Shown here: positions 25,487-34,733 of the stretch, one piece after another
How positions within the stretch are numbered: position 1 is the stretch's first letter
Layout: every line of letters begins with the position of its first letter
Source of the DNA: Mesobacillus jeotgali
Lineage (GTDB): Bacteria > Bacillota > Bacilli > Bacillales > Cytobacillaceae
DNA: 64,000 nt
Reading direction: 5' to 3'
Assembly: GCF_014856545.2 (NCBI RefSeq)
Contig: NZ_CP109811.1
Span: 986,001-1,050,000, forward strand
Position numbers and translations under genes: made by a program
The notes under the pieces: model-generated
Seen by the model: the letters and a program-made list of their open reading frames with translations, nothing else
What the model was told of the DNA's origin: nothing
Databases searched by the model: none

Positions 25487-26572
25487 ATGTTAGATGGTAT
25501 TAAAATAGTAGACTTCACCAATTATATCCCCGGACCTTTTGCGACTCTGAGATTAGCAGAGCTTGGGGCTGAGGTTGTCAAAGTCGAAGCGCCGGAGGGA
25601 GACCCCGCAAGGAATACAGGGCAAGGATATGTATTTAACGCCCATAACCGCGGCAAGAAGAGTATCGTCATCAACCTGAAGCAGCCAGAAGGCAAGATGC
25701 TGGCCCTTGACCTGCTGGCCAAGGCCGATGTAGTTGTTGAGAGCTTCAGGCCGGGAGTGATGGATAAGCTTGGACTTGGTTATGAAGCGGTGAAAAAGGT
25801 CAACTTAGGAATCGTCTATTGCTCGGTGACAGGTTACGGCAGGGACGGAGAGATGAGCAGCCTGGGCAGCCATGATCTTAATTATATGAGCTTGAGCGGC
25901 GCTTTGGCCCAGATGAAGGACGATAAAGGAAGACCGGTTCATCCAACCCATACCTTTTCTGATTATATCGGGGGAATGGCGGCCAGTGAAAGGATCCTTG
26001 CTGCTCTTGTAGCCAGGGGGAAAACCGGTGAGGGGAGCTATCACTGCATTTCCATTGCTGACAGCATGGCAGCCTTGATGGCAAACCATGTCCTGATTGA
26101 AAAAGAAACAGGTTATCCTAATGGCGTTTCCGTTCTAAACGGCACCGTCATTGGATATTGGCTATACGAAACGAAGGACGGCCGCTATGTCAGCCTTGGG
26201 GCACTCGAGTCAAAGTTCTGGCGCAATTTTTGCCAGGCTGTCGGACGGGAGGATTGGCTCTCGGCGCATTATTCCAGGCCGGAAAACACTAATCCTGTAT
26301 ACATCGAGCTTGTTGACCTGTTTAAAAGCAAGTCGCTCTCACAGTGGGCGGATTTCGGCATGAAGGTCGACTGCTGCCTTACACCTGTACTTGAGGCGGG
26401 AGAACTGGCTCACTATCCATATTGGAGAGAAAAGAATTTTGTATTGCCAGAAGGCCAGATTAAAATGCATGGAGATAGGCCATCGCAAACAGAAGCAGCG
26501 CCGCCAAAAAAAGGAGAACAGACTGATGAGATTTTGCAAGATTGGCTCAGTATAAAAAGCAGTAAATACTAG
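25487..26572 (+). CDS. Family III CoA-transferase (CaiB/BaiF) or alpha-methylacyl-CoA racemase
   Basis: A 361-residue member of the CaiB/BaiF family. The N-terminal LDGIKIVDFTNYIPGPFATL, AELGAEVVKVEAPEGDPAR, NRGKKSIVINLK and VVESFRPGVMDKLGLGY segments are typical. SLGSHDLNYMSLSGAL contains the conserved HD pair; the Asp is the catalytic residue in transferases and, together with His, in racemases. In this setting an alpha-methylacyl-CoA racemase would let methyl-branched chains enter beta-oxidation, and a CoA-transferase would be an ATP-free way to activate acids; sequence alone does not decide. Start 19 bases after the synthetase stop. Fifth gene of the operon. Confidence 0.9.
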   Translation: MLDGIKIVDFTNYIPGPFATLRLAELGAEVVKVEAPEGDPARNTGQGYVFNAHNRGKKSIVINLKQPEGKMLALDLLAKADVVVESFRPGVMDKLGLGYEAVKKVNLGIVYCSVTGYGRDGEMSSLGSHDLNYMSLSGALAQMKDDKGRPVHPTHTFSDYIGGMAASERILAALVARGKTGEGSYHCISIADSMAALMANHVLIEKETGYPNGVSVLNGTVIGYWLYETKDGRYVSLGALESKFWRNFCQAVGREDWLSAHYSRPENTNPVYIELVDLFKSKSLSQWADFGMKVDCCLTPVLEAGELAHYPYWREKNFVLPEGQIKMHGDRPSQTEAAPPKKGEQTDEILQDWLSIKSSKY

Positions 26573-26608
26573 AGTCCTATTTTAAAAAGCGGAAGGAGAA
26601 ATGTCGGT

Positions 26609-28228
26609 ATGATGAATGTTCCATTAACAGTAGGATCGCTATTGGAAAGAGCAGAAAAATTTTTCCCGAAAAAGCAGGTGGTGTCACGAACACTATCAGG
26701 TATTCACCGGTTCACTTACAAGGAGATAGGCGAGAGGACCCGCAGGCTTGCCAGTGCGCTTGAAAAGCTGGGTGTGGAAAAGGGAGACAGGGTCGGCACA
26801 TTCGCCTGGAATCATCATCGCCATCTTGAAGTCTACTTTGCTGCTCCGGGAATGGGGGCAGTTCTTCATACAATCAATATCCGCCTGTCGCCAGAACATG
26901 TCTCCTACATTATCAATCATGCAGAAGATAAAGTTTTGCTTGTCGATGAGGACCTGGTGCCGCTGATTGAGCGTAGCAAGGACCAATTTAGAACAGTAGA
27001 GGCATACATCATCATGACCGACAAGGATGAACTGCCGGAAACAACTTTGGAGCCAGTCTATTCCTATGAAACGCTTCTCCGCGAGGGCAGTCCGGATTTT
27101 GAATTCGTGAAGGATCTTGATGAGAATGCTCCGGCAGGGATGTGCTACACATCTGCAACCACTGGCAATCCAAAGGGGGTTGTATACTCCCATCGAGGCA
27201 TAGTGCTCCACAGCTACGCTTTTGGGTTGGCAGATACTGCTGCGTTATCCGAAACAGATGTCGTCCTCCCGGTAGTGCCAATGTTCCATGCCAATGCCTG
27301 GGGCATGCCATTCGCTGCGACATGGTTCGGCTCGACCCAGGTGCTGCCTGGCCCGCTGTTCACACCTAAGCTGCTTGCTGAACTTATTGAACAGGAAAAG
27401 GTCACCTTCACCGCAGGAGTGCCGACGATTTGGCTAGGCCTGCTGAATGAGCTTGAAAATGGAAGCTATGATACCTCTTCACTTAGATCGATTGTCTGTG
27501 GCGGTTCCGCGGCACCGCGAGGCATGATCAAGGCGTTTGAAACAAAATATAAGATTCCATTCCTGCATGCATACGGCATGACAGAGACCACTCCGCTGGC
27601 AACAGTATCACGTCTGAAGAGCTATCAGGTCGGCTTGGACGAAGATGAAATTTTAGATATCCGCTCAAAGCAAGGACTCCTTGTACCTGGGCTTGAAATG
27701 AAAGTCATCGGCGGAAATGGCGAAGTGAAGTGGGATGGAGAGGAAATGGGAGAACTATTGCTGCGCGGACCATGGATTGCCGATGAATATTATAAGGATG
27801 AGCGTTCGGCAGATGCATTCCGCGATGGCTGGCTATACACCGGGGATGTAGCCACTGTTGATGAAGAGGGTGTCATCAAGCTGGTCGACCGCACAAAGGA
27901 TCTGATCAAGAGCGGCGGCGAATGGATTTCATCGGTCGACCTTGAGAATGCCTTGATGGCTCACGAGGCTGTATTCGAGGCGAGTGTTGTCGCAGTTCCT
28001 CATCAGCAATGGCAGGAACGACCGGTTGCCTGCGTTGTACTGAAGGAACAATATAGAGGCAAGGTCGATAAGCAGGAAATTCTCGAATTCATCGCCCCGC
28101 AGTTCGCCAAGTGGTGGCTGCCAGATGATGTTGTATTCATGGAGGAGATCCCTAAGACATCAGTAGGGAAGTTCCTCAAACGCGCACTAAGGGACCAGTT
28201 AAAGGATCATCTCGTGCAGAATTCTTGA
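26609..28228 (+). CDS. Long-chain acyl-CoA synthetase (third copy)
   Basis: A 539-residue AMP-forming ligase. Motifs: [18 protein letters not shown] (with Ala for Gly in TSGTTG), [49 protein letters not shown] and the catalytic Lys in [15 protein letters not shown]. The sequence is closest in style to the medium/long-chain FadD3/AlkK-like group ([19 protein letters not shown]). It ends the operon and is followed by a terminator. A GGAGAAATG ribosome site precedes two adjacent ATGs (26609 and, one codon on, 26612). Confidence 0.93.
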   Translation: MMNVPLTVGSLLERAEKFFPKKQVVSRTLSGIHRFTYKEIGERTRRLASALEKLGVEKGDRVGTFAWNHHRHLEVYFAAPGMGAVLHTINIRLSPEHVSYIINHAEDKVLLVDEDLVPLIERSKDQFRTVEAYIIMTDKDELPETTLEPVYSYETLLREGSPDFEFVKDLDENAPAGMCYTSATTGNPKGVVYSHRGIVLHSYAFGLADTAALSETDVVLPVVPMFHANAWGMPFAATWFGSTQVLPGPLFTPKLLAELIEQEKVTFTAGVPTIWLGLLNELENGSYDTSSLRSIVCGGSAAPRGMIKAFETKYKIPFLHAYGMTETTPLATVSRLKSYQVGLDEDEILDIRSKQGLLVPGLEMKVIGGNGEVKWDGEEMGELLLRGPWIADEYYKDERSADAFRDGWLYTGDVATVDEEGVIKLVDRTKDLIKSGGEWISSVDLENALMAHEAVFEASVVAVPHQQWQERPVACVVLKEQYRGKVDKQEILEFIAPQFAKWWLPDDVVFMEEIPKTSVGKFLKRALRDQLKDHLVQNS

Positions 28229-28249
28229 AATTATATGAAATAAGTCAAA

Positions 28250-28283
28250 AGCAGCATCGTCTTAATAAACGGTGCTGTTTTTT
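28250..28283 (+). terminator. Terminator of the acyl-CoA operon
   Basis: CAGCATCGT (28252-28260) pairs with ACGGTGCTG (28269-28277, one G-U) and is followed by six T. Confidence 0.88.
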
Positions 28284-28445
28284 AGTTGTAAAACAAATAA
28301 TAAGCCTATAAAAAAATTTCAGCACCAAAAGCAAAATAAATTATTCTCTTTCAATTCAAAAAATTCACCAAAAGAGGTATTATAGAAGATATTAAAATTC
28401 GTAAGCCGAAATAATAAAGATTGTTTCAACGGGGGTCCTATCTTC

Positions 28446-30169
28446 ATGAGTATATTTTCATTTGTAAAACCATATCGCATCCCGATTGGGCTGCGCTAAG
28501 CTTGATGCTCGTCGAACTGGCGGTTGAACTTGTGCAGCCGCTGCTGATGGCTAAGATCATCGATGAGGGAATTGTCGCCAGGGACCTGGATACTGTCATC
28601 AAATTAGGTGCAATCATGCTCGGGATTTCATTCCTTGCTTTTGCATCCGGTATCACAAATTCGTTTATAGCTGCCCATGCAGGCCAAAGCTTTGGCTATG
28701 ATTTGCGGGAAAAGCTGTTTGCCAAGGTCCAGGCTTTTTCTTTCACTAACTTCAGTAACTTTCCATCATCATCATTGATCACAAGGATTACCAATGATGT
28801 GACACAGCTGCAAAATACATTCTTTATGAGCTTGAGGATTGCATTGCGCGCTCCTCTGTTAGTCATCGGCGGAATCATTATGGCCATGCTCGTCAATGTG
28901 AAACTGTCTCTTGCATTTGTCATCATTATCCCGCCTCTGTTGATATTCCTGATATGGATCATGACCAAGGCTGCAGGATTATTCAAAAGTGTCCAAAAGC
29001 GTTTGGACAAAGTAAATGGTGTCATGAGGGAAAACCTTGTGGGGATGAGGCTGATCAAGGCATTTGCCAGAGGTGGTTACGAAGGTACAAGATTCGAAAA
29101 TGCGAACAATAACCTTAAGGATAAAACCATATTTGCTCTAAGGGTTACTGAGGTAACGATTCCTGTCCTGCTGCTTTTCATGAACCTGAGTGTCATTGCT
29201 GTCCTTTGGTTCGGAAAAATACAAGTCCAGACTGGTAACGTTTCTGTCGGTGAAGTGGTTGCAATTGTCAATTATGCAGCCAGGATCACCAATGCTTTTT
29301 CAATGTTTTCATGGATTATCATGGTCCTTTCCCGTGCCAGAGCATCTGCTGAGCGTGTGACAGATGTGCTGAATGAGGAAATAGACCTGGAAGATACAAT
29401 CGAAAGCAGTAAGGAGTACGGGATTTCTAAAGGGAAAATCGAGTTTGACAAGGTTTCATTCCAGTTTCCAAACACCAATATCCCAATCCTTCAAAATCTA
29501 TCCTTTTCGATTGAGCCAGGTGAAACAGTGGCTGTACTAGGGGCTACTGGTGCCGGGAAGACATCGATGTTCCAGCTTATACCCCGGTTATATGATGTAA
29601 CGAGCGGGGAAATCCGAATAGACGGCCGGAGAATCAAGGACTTTAAACTTAAAAGTCTGAGAGAGGGGATTGGCTACGTTCCCCAGGAGGCTTTGCTGTT
29701 CACTGGTTCTATCAAAGAAAATCTTGCATGGGGCAAAAAGAATGCCACCGATGAGGAAATGGTCAAGGCTGCGTCTGATGCCCAGATCCATGAAACGATT
29801 GAAAAACTTCCTGATCGATATAATACACTTCTGGGACAAAAAGGTGTCAATCTTTCGGGCGGACAAAAACAGCGACTATCCATTGCGCGGGCACTGATTA
29901 AAAATCCAAGAATCCTTCTGCTTGATGACAGCACGAGTGCGCTTGATTTAAAAACAGAAGCAAAGCTTTTGGATTCGATCACCAAATACCATTGCACAAC
30001 AGTCATCATTACCCAAAAGATAAGCACCGCTAAGGAAGCGGATAAGATCCTGCTGCTAGAAGATGGCACCTTAATTGGATATGGAGACCATGAGTACCTC
30101 CTTGACCATTCTGCCCTTTATCAGGCTATTTACGAATCCCAATTTGGGGAGGTGAAGGCAGGATGTTAA
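28446..30169 (+). pseudogene. ABC exporter subunit 1 (degenerate-site half), N-terminal frameshift
   Basis: Encodes about 574 residues of an ABC exporter (six-helix membrane domain, then ATPase), similar in size to YfiB. Starting at the ATG at 28446 the frame gives MSIFSFVKPYRIPIG and then hits a stop at 28497; adding one G to the GGG at 28488-28490 restores PIGAALSLMLVELAVELVQP and the rest reads cleanly. ATPase motifs: Walker A GATGAGKTS, signature LSGGQKQR, Walker B ILLLDDSTSALD (Asp where the catalytic Glu is expected) and TQK in place of the H-loop His. Those two changes mark the non-catalytic half of heterodimeric exporters. It overlaps the next gene by 7 bases. Confidence 0.88.
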
Positions 30170-31952
30170 AAAAGCAGAGCAAGACAGATCAAAAAAGTAA
30201 TTCTGTAAGGGGAATTGGGCCGACGGTTAAAAGGATTTGGTCTTACCTTGCAGAACAGAGGAGCCTGCTGATCCTGGTTCTATTAATGGTTGTGGCAAGT
30301 TCTGCACTTGGTTTAATGGGACCATTCCTGATCGGATGGGGAATTGATGAGTATTTTGCGACAGAGTCCACTGACGGATTCATCTGGCTGTTAGCCGGTC
30401 TTGGCGTTGTGTATGGGCTGCACTCTTTATCCTTATGGCTCCAGAGCTACTGGATGATTGGTATTGCCCAGAAGACAGTCTATACAATGAGGAAACAGCT
30501 GTTCACTCATTTTCATAAGCTTTCGATTGATTTCTTTAACAAGCGCCAGCATGGTGAATTGATGAGCAGGGTAACCAATGATATTGAGAATGTCAGTGCG
30601 ACGCTGAATTCTTCTGTCATCCAGATTTTTTCTAGTGTGCTTACCCTTGTGGGAACTCTCGCCGTCATGATTTGGCTAAGTCCGCTGCTAACTCTTGTTA
30701 CGATGATCATTGTGCCGCTGATGTTCATGGGGATGAAGTGGATTACGAGCCGGACCGGAAGGCTGTATAAAGAACAGCAGCGCCGGCTTGGAGAAATGAA
30801 TGGCTATATTGAAGAAACCATCTCTGGTCAGAAAATCATAAAATCTTTCTCGCAAGAACCAAAAGTTATTGAAGAGTTCCGTATTAAGAATAAGCAGTTG
30901 AAGGAGTCCGGATACTGGGCCCAGACCTTCACCGGCTTCATTCCAAAATTAATGAATATGCTCAATAACCTGAGCTTCACCATTGTGGCGGGAGTTGGCG
31001 GCTACTTCGCGCTTAGAGGCTACGTATCGATTGGGACAATCGTTATTTTCACGGAGTACTCCAGGCAGTTCACAAGACCGCTGAATGACCTGTCGAACCA
31101 GTTCAATACTCTACTTTCTGCAGTTGCAGGGGCTGACAGGGTTTTTGATATCATTGATACTGAAGAAGAAGCAGTCGATGAGAAAGAAGCTGCCCGCCTT
31201 CAGAACATCAAGGGTAAGGTCGAATTCAATGATGTATCTTTTCATATGAAAAAGGCGGGGAAACAGTGTCTGATTTGAATTTTAAAGCTGAACCGGGCGA
31301 AAGTATTGCCCTCGTTGGACCTACAGGTGCTGGTAAGTCCACAATCATCAACTTGATTTCACGTTTTTATGAGCCAAATGAGGGACTCATTTCAATTGAT
31401 GGATATGACAGCAAAAAAATTACCCGCGAAAGCTTGCGTACCCAAATGGGGTTTGTCCTCCAGGATTCATTCCTTTTTCAGGGCAGCATTAGAGAAAATA
31501 TCCGCTACGGCAGGCTGGACGCAACAGATAAGGAAGTAGAGCAGGCAGCAAAGGCAGCAAATGCGGACTCCTTTATCCGCCGGCTTCCGGAAGGATACGA
31601 TACCGTGTTAAGCCAGGATGATGCGGGCATCAGCCAGGGGCAAAAACAGCTGTTATCCATCGCAAGGGCAATCCTTGCTGATCCATCGATTTTAATTCTT
31701 GATGAAGCAACGAGCAGCATTGATACGATTACTGAGCTTAAAATCCAGGAAGCACTCCAGCATCTGCTGAAAGGCAGAACAAGCTTCATCATCGCCCATC
31801 GTTTGAATACGATTAAAAACGCTGACCAGATTATCGTCATTGAAGATGGGCAGATCATTGAAAAAGGCAGCCATGACGAATTGCTGGGACAAAAAGGTTT
31901 TTACCATAGTCTGTACACGAGCCAGCTGGAAAAGAAAATGTTAATGAACTAG
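30163..31952 (+). pseudogene. ABC exporter subunit 2 (catalytic half), interrupted by a single-base frameshift
   Basis: Encodes about 596 residues, partner of the preceding half-transporter (size as in YfiC). Membrane domain (about 25-330) is normal to KGKVEFNDVSFHMKKAG; at the GGGG run 31257-31260 the frame shifts and stops at 31278, while the other frame continues SDLNFKAEPGESIALVG. One added G restores AGETVSDLNF. Walker A GPTGAGKST, Walker [13 protein letters not shown] with the catalytic Glu, and H-loop AHRLNT are canonical, but the signature is ISQGQ instead of LSGGQ. That is the expected complement of subunit 1: one working and one degenerate ATP site. Drug or lipid export is likely; substrate unknown. 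Confidence 0.88.
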
Positions 31953-32098
31953 GCTCTTTTTGCAAACTTATCTGCTTTCAACTAATTATTGCAAGCCCTG
32001 TTCAGAAGTCTTTTCAAGAAGAGCCCCGACAGCTTAAGAATGCAGAAGCAAGTACTTCTTAGAAAAGAATCATTCAATGTATAAAGCAATAAATTACT

Positions 32099-32122
32099 AG
32101 GAGCCTAAGGGCTTCTTTTTTT
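32099..32122 (+). terminator. Terminator after the ABC exporter genes
   Basis: AGGAGCC (32099-32105), loop TAAG, GGCTTCT (one G-U), then seven T. It lies about 145 bases after the stop codon. Apart from this and the dyad at 32257, nothing is recognised between 31953 and 32344. Confidence 0.75.
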
Positions 32123-32256
32123 ATTTTTAATAATAGTAAGTCGGGTGCTCGCAAAATTATTAGATAGTACTTATTTAAAGATCAGAGTTTGGCTCTAGCA
32201 TTTTCTTGTTAAATATGACAAATTTCCCGGGCAATAGAGGATTCGTAAAAACTTTG

Positions 32257-32273
32257 TCGTATTCCTAATACGA
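32257..32273. promoter_or_regulatory. Short inverted repeat upstream of the kinase gene
   Basis: TCGTATT-CCT-AATACGA, a perfect 7-bp dyad 72 bases before the kinase start. The left side (TTTGTCGTA) is one base from the Spo0A box TTTGTCGAA. Operator role is speculative. Confidence 0.35.
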
Positions 32274-32344
32274 GAAAGCTATCCAGCAGGACAGAATTGG
32301 TCCGGCTTTATATAAACCAAACCTCTTCGAATGGAGAATATGAA

Positions 32345-33640
32345 ATGCTTGTTGAGAAACTTCTTCTAAACGTCCTTATTATTCTGCTGCCAATCTTCAT
32401 TCACAGTGTCCTTTTTGATAATAAAAGGGTTGGGAAATCCCCTTACTTGTGCGGGATACTTCAAAGTGGTGCTGTGTTTCTTTCCCTTGCTTTTTCGTAT
32501 GAGGAAGGCGGCTTATTCTGGGATCTTCGTTATGTCCCCATGGTGCTGGCCTTTTTATATGGCGGCCCGATTGCAGGTTCAATGGTTTTGGTAACCTACC
32601 TCGCAACAAGGACAATAATGGGCGGTGACCTTCTGCTCGGATATGCGAGCGGTTTATTGGCAGCACTTATTCCATACTTATTCATGAAAAAGTTTTGGAC
32701 CTTCGATGCAAAGAAGAGAATTAGAACAGTGGTCCTTGTTGGTTTATGGCCTTCGTTCTCCATGCTGATGATTCTGGTGGCCAATATTTTCATTAATGAT
32801 GCAATAGCGGAAGACACGAATCAGATTATGATGAATGTAGCCATTTTTGGGGCAATACAGGTTTTTGCGGTATGGGTTGCGGCAATTATGAATGAGTCCT
32901 TGATCGAGAAGGATTTAATGAGAAAAGAAATCCTGCGCGCCGAAAAACTGAATACACTGGGTGAACTAGCTGCGTCAATTGCACACGAAATCCGTAATCC
33001 GTTAACGGTGGTAAAAGGGTTTTTACAAATGATGCACAAGCAAGAAAAAGGGGATAATTATTATTATTTAAGCCTCGTTTTGACTGAACTTGGCAGGGCG
33101 GAATCGATCATTAATGATTATCTGAATTTCGCCAAGCCACAATTTGAGAAACTTGAAGATGCCGAACTGGCAGAAATCATTGCTGAAGTCACATTGCTTA
33201 TAGAGGCATTTGCTGCAAAGGAAGGGGTTCAGGTGAATGTCCAGCTCGAATGGGGAGTATATGTAAAAACAGACAGGAACCAGTTAAAACAAGCACTGGT
33301 GAATATTATAAAGAACGCGATCGAGGCAAGTGATGACGGCGGGGAAGTAATCATCAGCCAGGCTTCATCCGGAAATGAATCCCATGTAGTGGTTTCGGAT
33401 AAGGGAAAAGGAATGGATAGTGCGCAAATCGCCAGACTTGGTACATTATTTTATACTACTAAAGATAAAGGTACGGGTCTCGGAACCTCTGTTTCGATAA
33501 AAATAATTGAAGCTATGGGCGGGGCGATATCATTCAAGAGTGAAAAAGGAGTTGGGACAGAGGTCACCATTATCCTGCCGACCTACAAACAGGAACCATC
33601 TGATAACACTGAACAGGACAGGATGAATAACGCAATTTAA
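32345..33640 (+). CDS. Sporulation-type sensor histidine kinase with 5TM-LYT sensor (KinB-like)
   Basis: About 431 residues. The N-terminal 200 residues contain five or six membrane helices of the 5TMR-LYT type (PMVLAFLYGGPIAGSMVLVTYLATR is typical). Then a HisKA dimerisation domain with the phosphorylated His in SIAHEIRNPLTVVKGFLQMM, and a HATPase domain with N box (NIIKNAIEA), G1 (VSDKGKGMD) and G2 (KGTGLGTSVS). This layout resembles KinB, a kinase feeding the Spo0F-Spo0A phosphorelay. No response regulator gene is adjacent, as usual for phosphorelay kinases. I chose the ATG at 32345, which has GGAG eight bases upstream; the in-frame ATG at 32297 does not. Signal unknown. Confidence 0.88.
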   Translation: MLVEKLLLNVLIILLPIFIHSVLFDNKRVGKSPYLCGILQSGAVFLSLAFSYEEGGLFWDLRYVPMVLAFLYGGPIAGSMVLVTYLATRTIMGGDLLLGYASGLLAALIPYLFMKKFWTFDAKKRIRTVVLVGLWPSFSMLMILVANIFINDAIAEDTNQIMMNVAIFGAIQVFAVWVAAIMNESLIEKDLMRKEILRAEKLNTLGELAASIAHEIRNPLTVVKGFLQMMHKQEKGDNYYYLSLVLTELGRAESIINDYLNFAKPQFEKLEDAELAEIIAEVTLLIEAFAAKEGVQVNVQLEWGVYVKTDRNQLKQALVNIIKNAIEASDDGGEVIISQASSGNESHVVVSDKGKGMDSAQIARLGTLFYTTKDKGTGLGTSVSIKIIEAMGGAISFKSEKGVGTEVTIILPTYKQEPSDNTEQDRMNNAI

Positions 33641-33877
33641 ATCTGTCTTTTCACATTTAGAAAAAGCGAACCGGTTATCCGGTTCGCTTTCAAGTAACTT
33701 GCTACTCCACAAGATGTATGAAAAATCATCCATTATAAACTTTGCCGCGGTACAAAATTCCACTTGACCATTTTTAAACCTAAACGACACAAGCCCTACC
33801 TCTCTTGCATCCTTACGGCTCCGAAGCCGATCCAGTGTGAATAAGTTGTTACCTAAAAATAAAAAGCAGAACGCCAT
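33530..33877 (-). CDS. Possible small protein or structured RNA (uncertain)
   Basis: A minus-strand open frame of 115 codons, of which only the part outside the kinase gene (33641-33877) could be real. The stretch FTLDRLRSRKDAREVGLVSF through DDFSYILW has a natural amino-acid composition. However, no good ribosome site precedes the ATG and the frame runs without a stop through a perfect terminator hairpin (33661-33690). Either the true 3' end is obscured by a small indel (a TAG in another frame lies just before the hairpin) or the region is a non-coding transcript, for example the 3' part of the SASP mRNA. I do not recognise a family. Confidence 0.3.
   Translation of the reverse strand: MAFCFLFLGNNLFTLDRLRSRKDAREVGLVSFRFKNGQVEFCTAAKFIMDDFSYILWSSKLLESEPDNRFAFSKCEKTDLNCVIHPVLFSVIRWFLFVGRQDNGDLCPNSFFTLE
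33661..33690. terminator. Strong terminator, convergent
   Basis: AAAGCGAACCGG (33663-33674), loop TTAT, CCGGTTCGCTTT (33679-33690). On the minus strand it is followed by TTTTTCT, making it a good terminator for leftward transcripts; it also lies just after the kinase gene. Confidence 0.85.
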
Positions 33878-33990
33878 TAATTGTTTACATAATTATTAGT
33901 TGTGATTCAAGTTACTTCTTTTTGGCGAAGCTTTATCATTATATGATATTTTCCAGCAGCTGTCAATCATTTTATAAACAGTTAAAATCC

Positions 33991-34242
33991 TTACTTCTTA
34001 CGCAGATTTTCCTGTGCCATTTTAACGAGCTCACGAACCATATTTCCTCCCAGTCTGCCACCGACCCGGCCAGCTTCACGGGTTGAAAGATTTCCGTTAT
34101 ACCCCTTGTTCAAGGGAACCCCAATCTCCCTGGCGGTCTCGTATTTGGCATCCTCTGATTTCATTGTTCCGGCTACTTGAGCTTTCAAGTCATCCAATGC
34201 CTTTCTAGCTTCAGGTACAAGTATTTTATTCCTTCTTGCCAT
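33991..34242 (-). CDS. Alpha/beta-type small acid-soluble spore protein
   Basis: An 83-residue DNA-coating spore protein. Both family signatures are present: the GPR protease cleavage region KYETAREIGVPL (about 40-51) and the C-terminal block TREAGRVGGRLGGNMVREL (about 58-76). It has a longer basic N terminus (MARRNKILVPEARKALDDLK) than the classic 60-70-residue SspA/SspB. Such proteins are made in the forespore under sigma-G, bind DNA to protect it from UV and heat, and are degraded at germination. The ribosome site is GGAGGGATTCCTG. No terminator is seen directly after the stop; the nearest leftward one is at 33661-33690. Confidence 0.95.
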   Translation of the reverse strand: MARRNKILVPEARKALDDLKAQVAGTMKSEDAKYETAREIGVPLNKGYNGNLSTREAGRVGGRLGGNMVRELVKMAQENLRKK

Positions 34243-34392
34243 CAGGAATCCCTCCGTATTGTTAAAAGTTCAGCTCCAATTAGGAATAGTATTTGACTTG
34301 TTCATGTAAATTATTTAGGGCTGTTATTTATGAATATGGTTTGCGGCGCTAGAAGAAAGGGAAATATTAATAGCGATTATTTATCACCATAC

Positions 34393-34530
34393 TTATCAAC
34401 AGGTAAAATCACTATTTTCCGAGTACTCCACAGACTTATACACATTATCCACAAATATCACGTGAAAAAGTTAGTATAATAAAAATCTAATAATAGTAAG
34501 CGATTGGAAGAGTTATTAACATTGTCCACA
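34393..34530. promoter_or_regulatory. DnaA-box cluster
   Basis: Exact or near matches to the DnaA box TTATNCACA, all in one orientation: TTATCAACA (34393-34401), TTATACACA (34436-34444), TTATCCACA (34445-34453, perfect and directly adjoining) and TTGTCCACA (34522-34530). The 491-base intergenic region 34243-34733 holds no gene I can support. Confidence 0.6.
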
Positions 34531-34545
34531 GTAATGTTAATAACT
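34511..34545. repeat. Perfect 13-bp inverted repeat around a DnaA-like box
   Basis: AGTTATTAACATT (34511-34523) and AATGTTAATAACT (34533-34545), separated by nine bases. The last two bases of the left arm and the loop include TTGTCCACA. No T-run follows, so it is more like an operator or RNA hairpin than a terminator. Confidence 0.75.
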
Positions 34546-34686
34546 GGGGTGTATTTATTTTGAACAATTGGTGAAAGCCATTGTATAAGTTGGAGAGAGA
34601 GCGTATAGTAAAGATATCAAAAGTTAGTGAAAACATTCACAATATAAATCCTGTTACTAACTGTTGATATTCCCCTTCCCCTTAAA

Positions 34687-34727
34687 AGAGAAAGCAGAAC
34701 CCATGATGGATTCTGCTTTCTTTTTTA
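34687..34727. terminator. Terminator downstream of yfhD
   Basis: AGAAAGCAGAA (34689-34699) pairs with TTCTGCTTTCT (34711-34721). T-rich on both sides, so it could also stop a rightward transcript from the gene-free region. Confidence 0.8.
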
Positions 34728-34733
34728 TGGGGA

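Noticed and set aside
21066..31265. Programmed ribosomal frameshifting at the GGCGGGGAAA sites
   Set aside because: The P-site could re-pair on G-GGG, but the A-site codon could not. No stimulatory structure was seen, and neither family is known to use frameshifting. Indel or assembly error is simpler.
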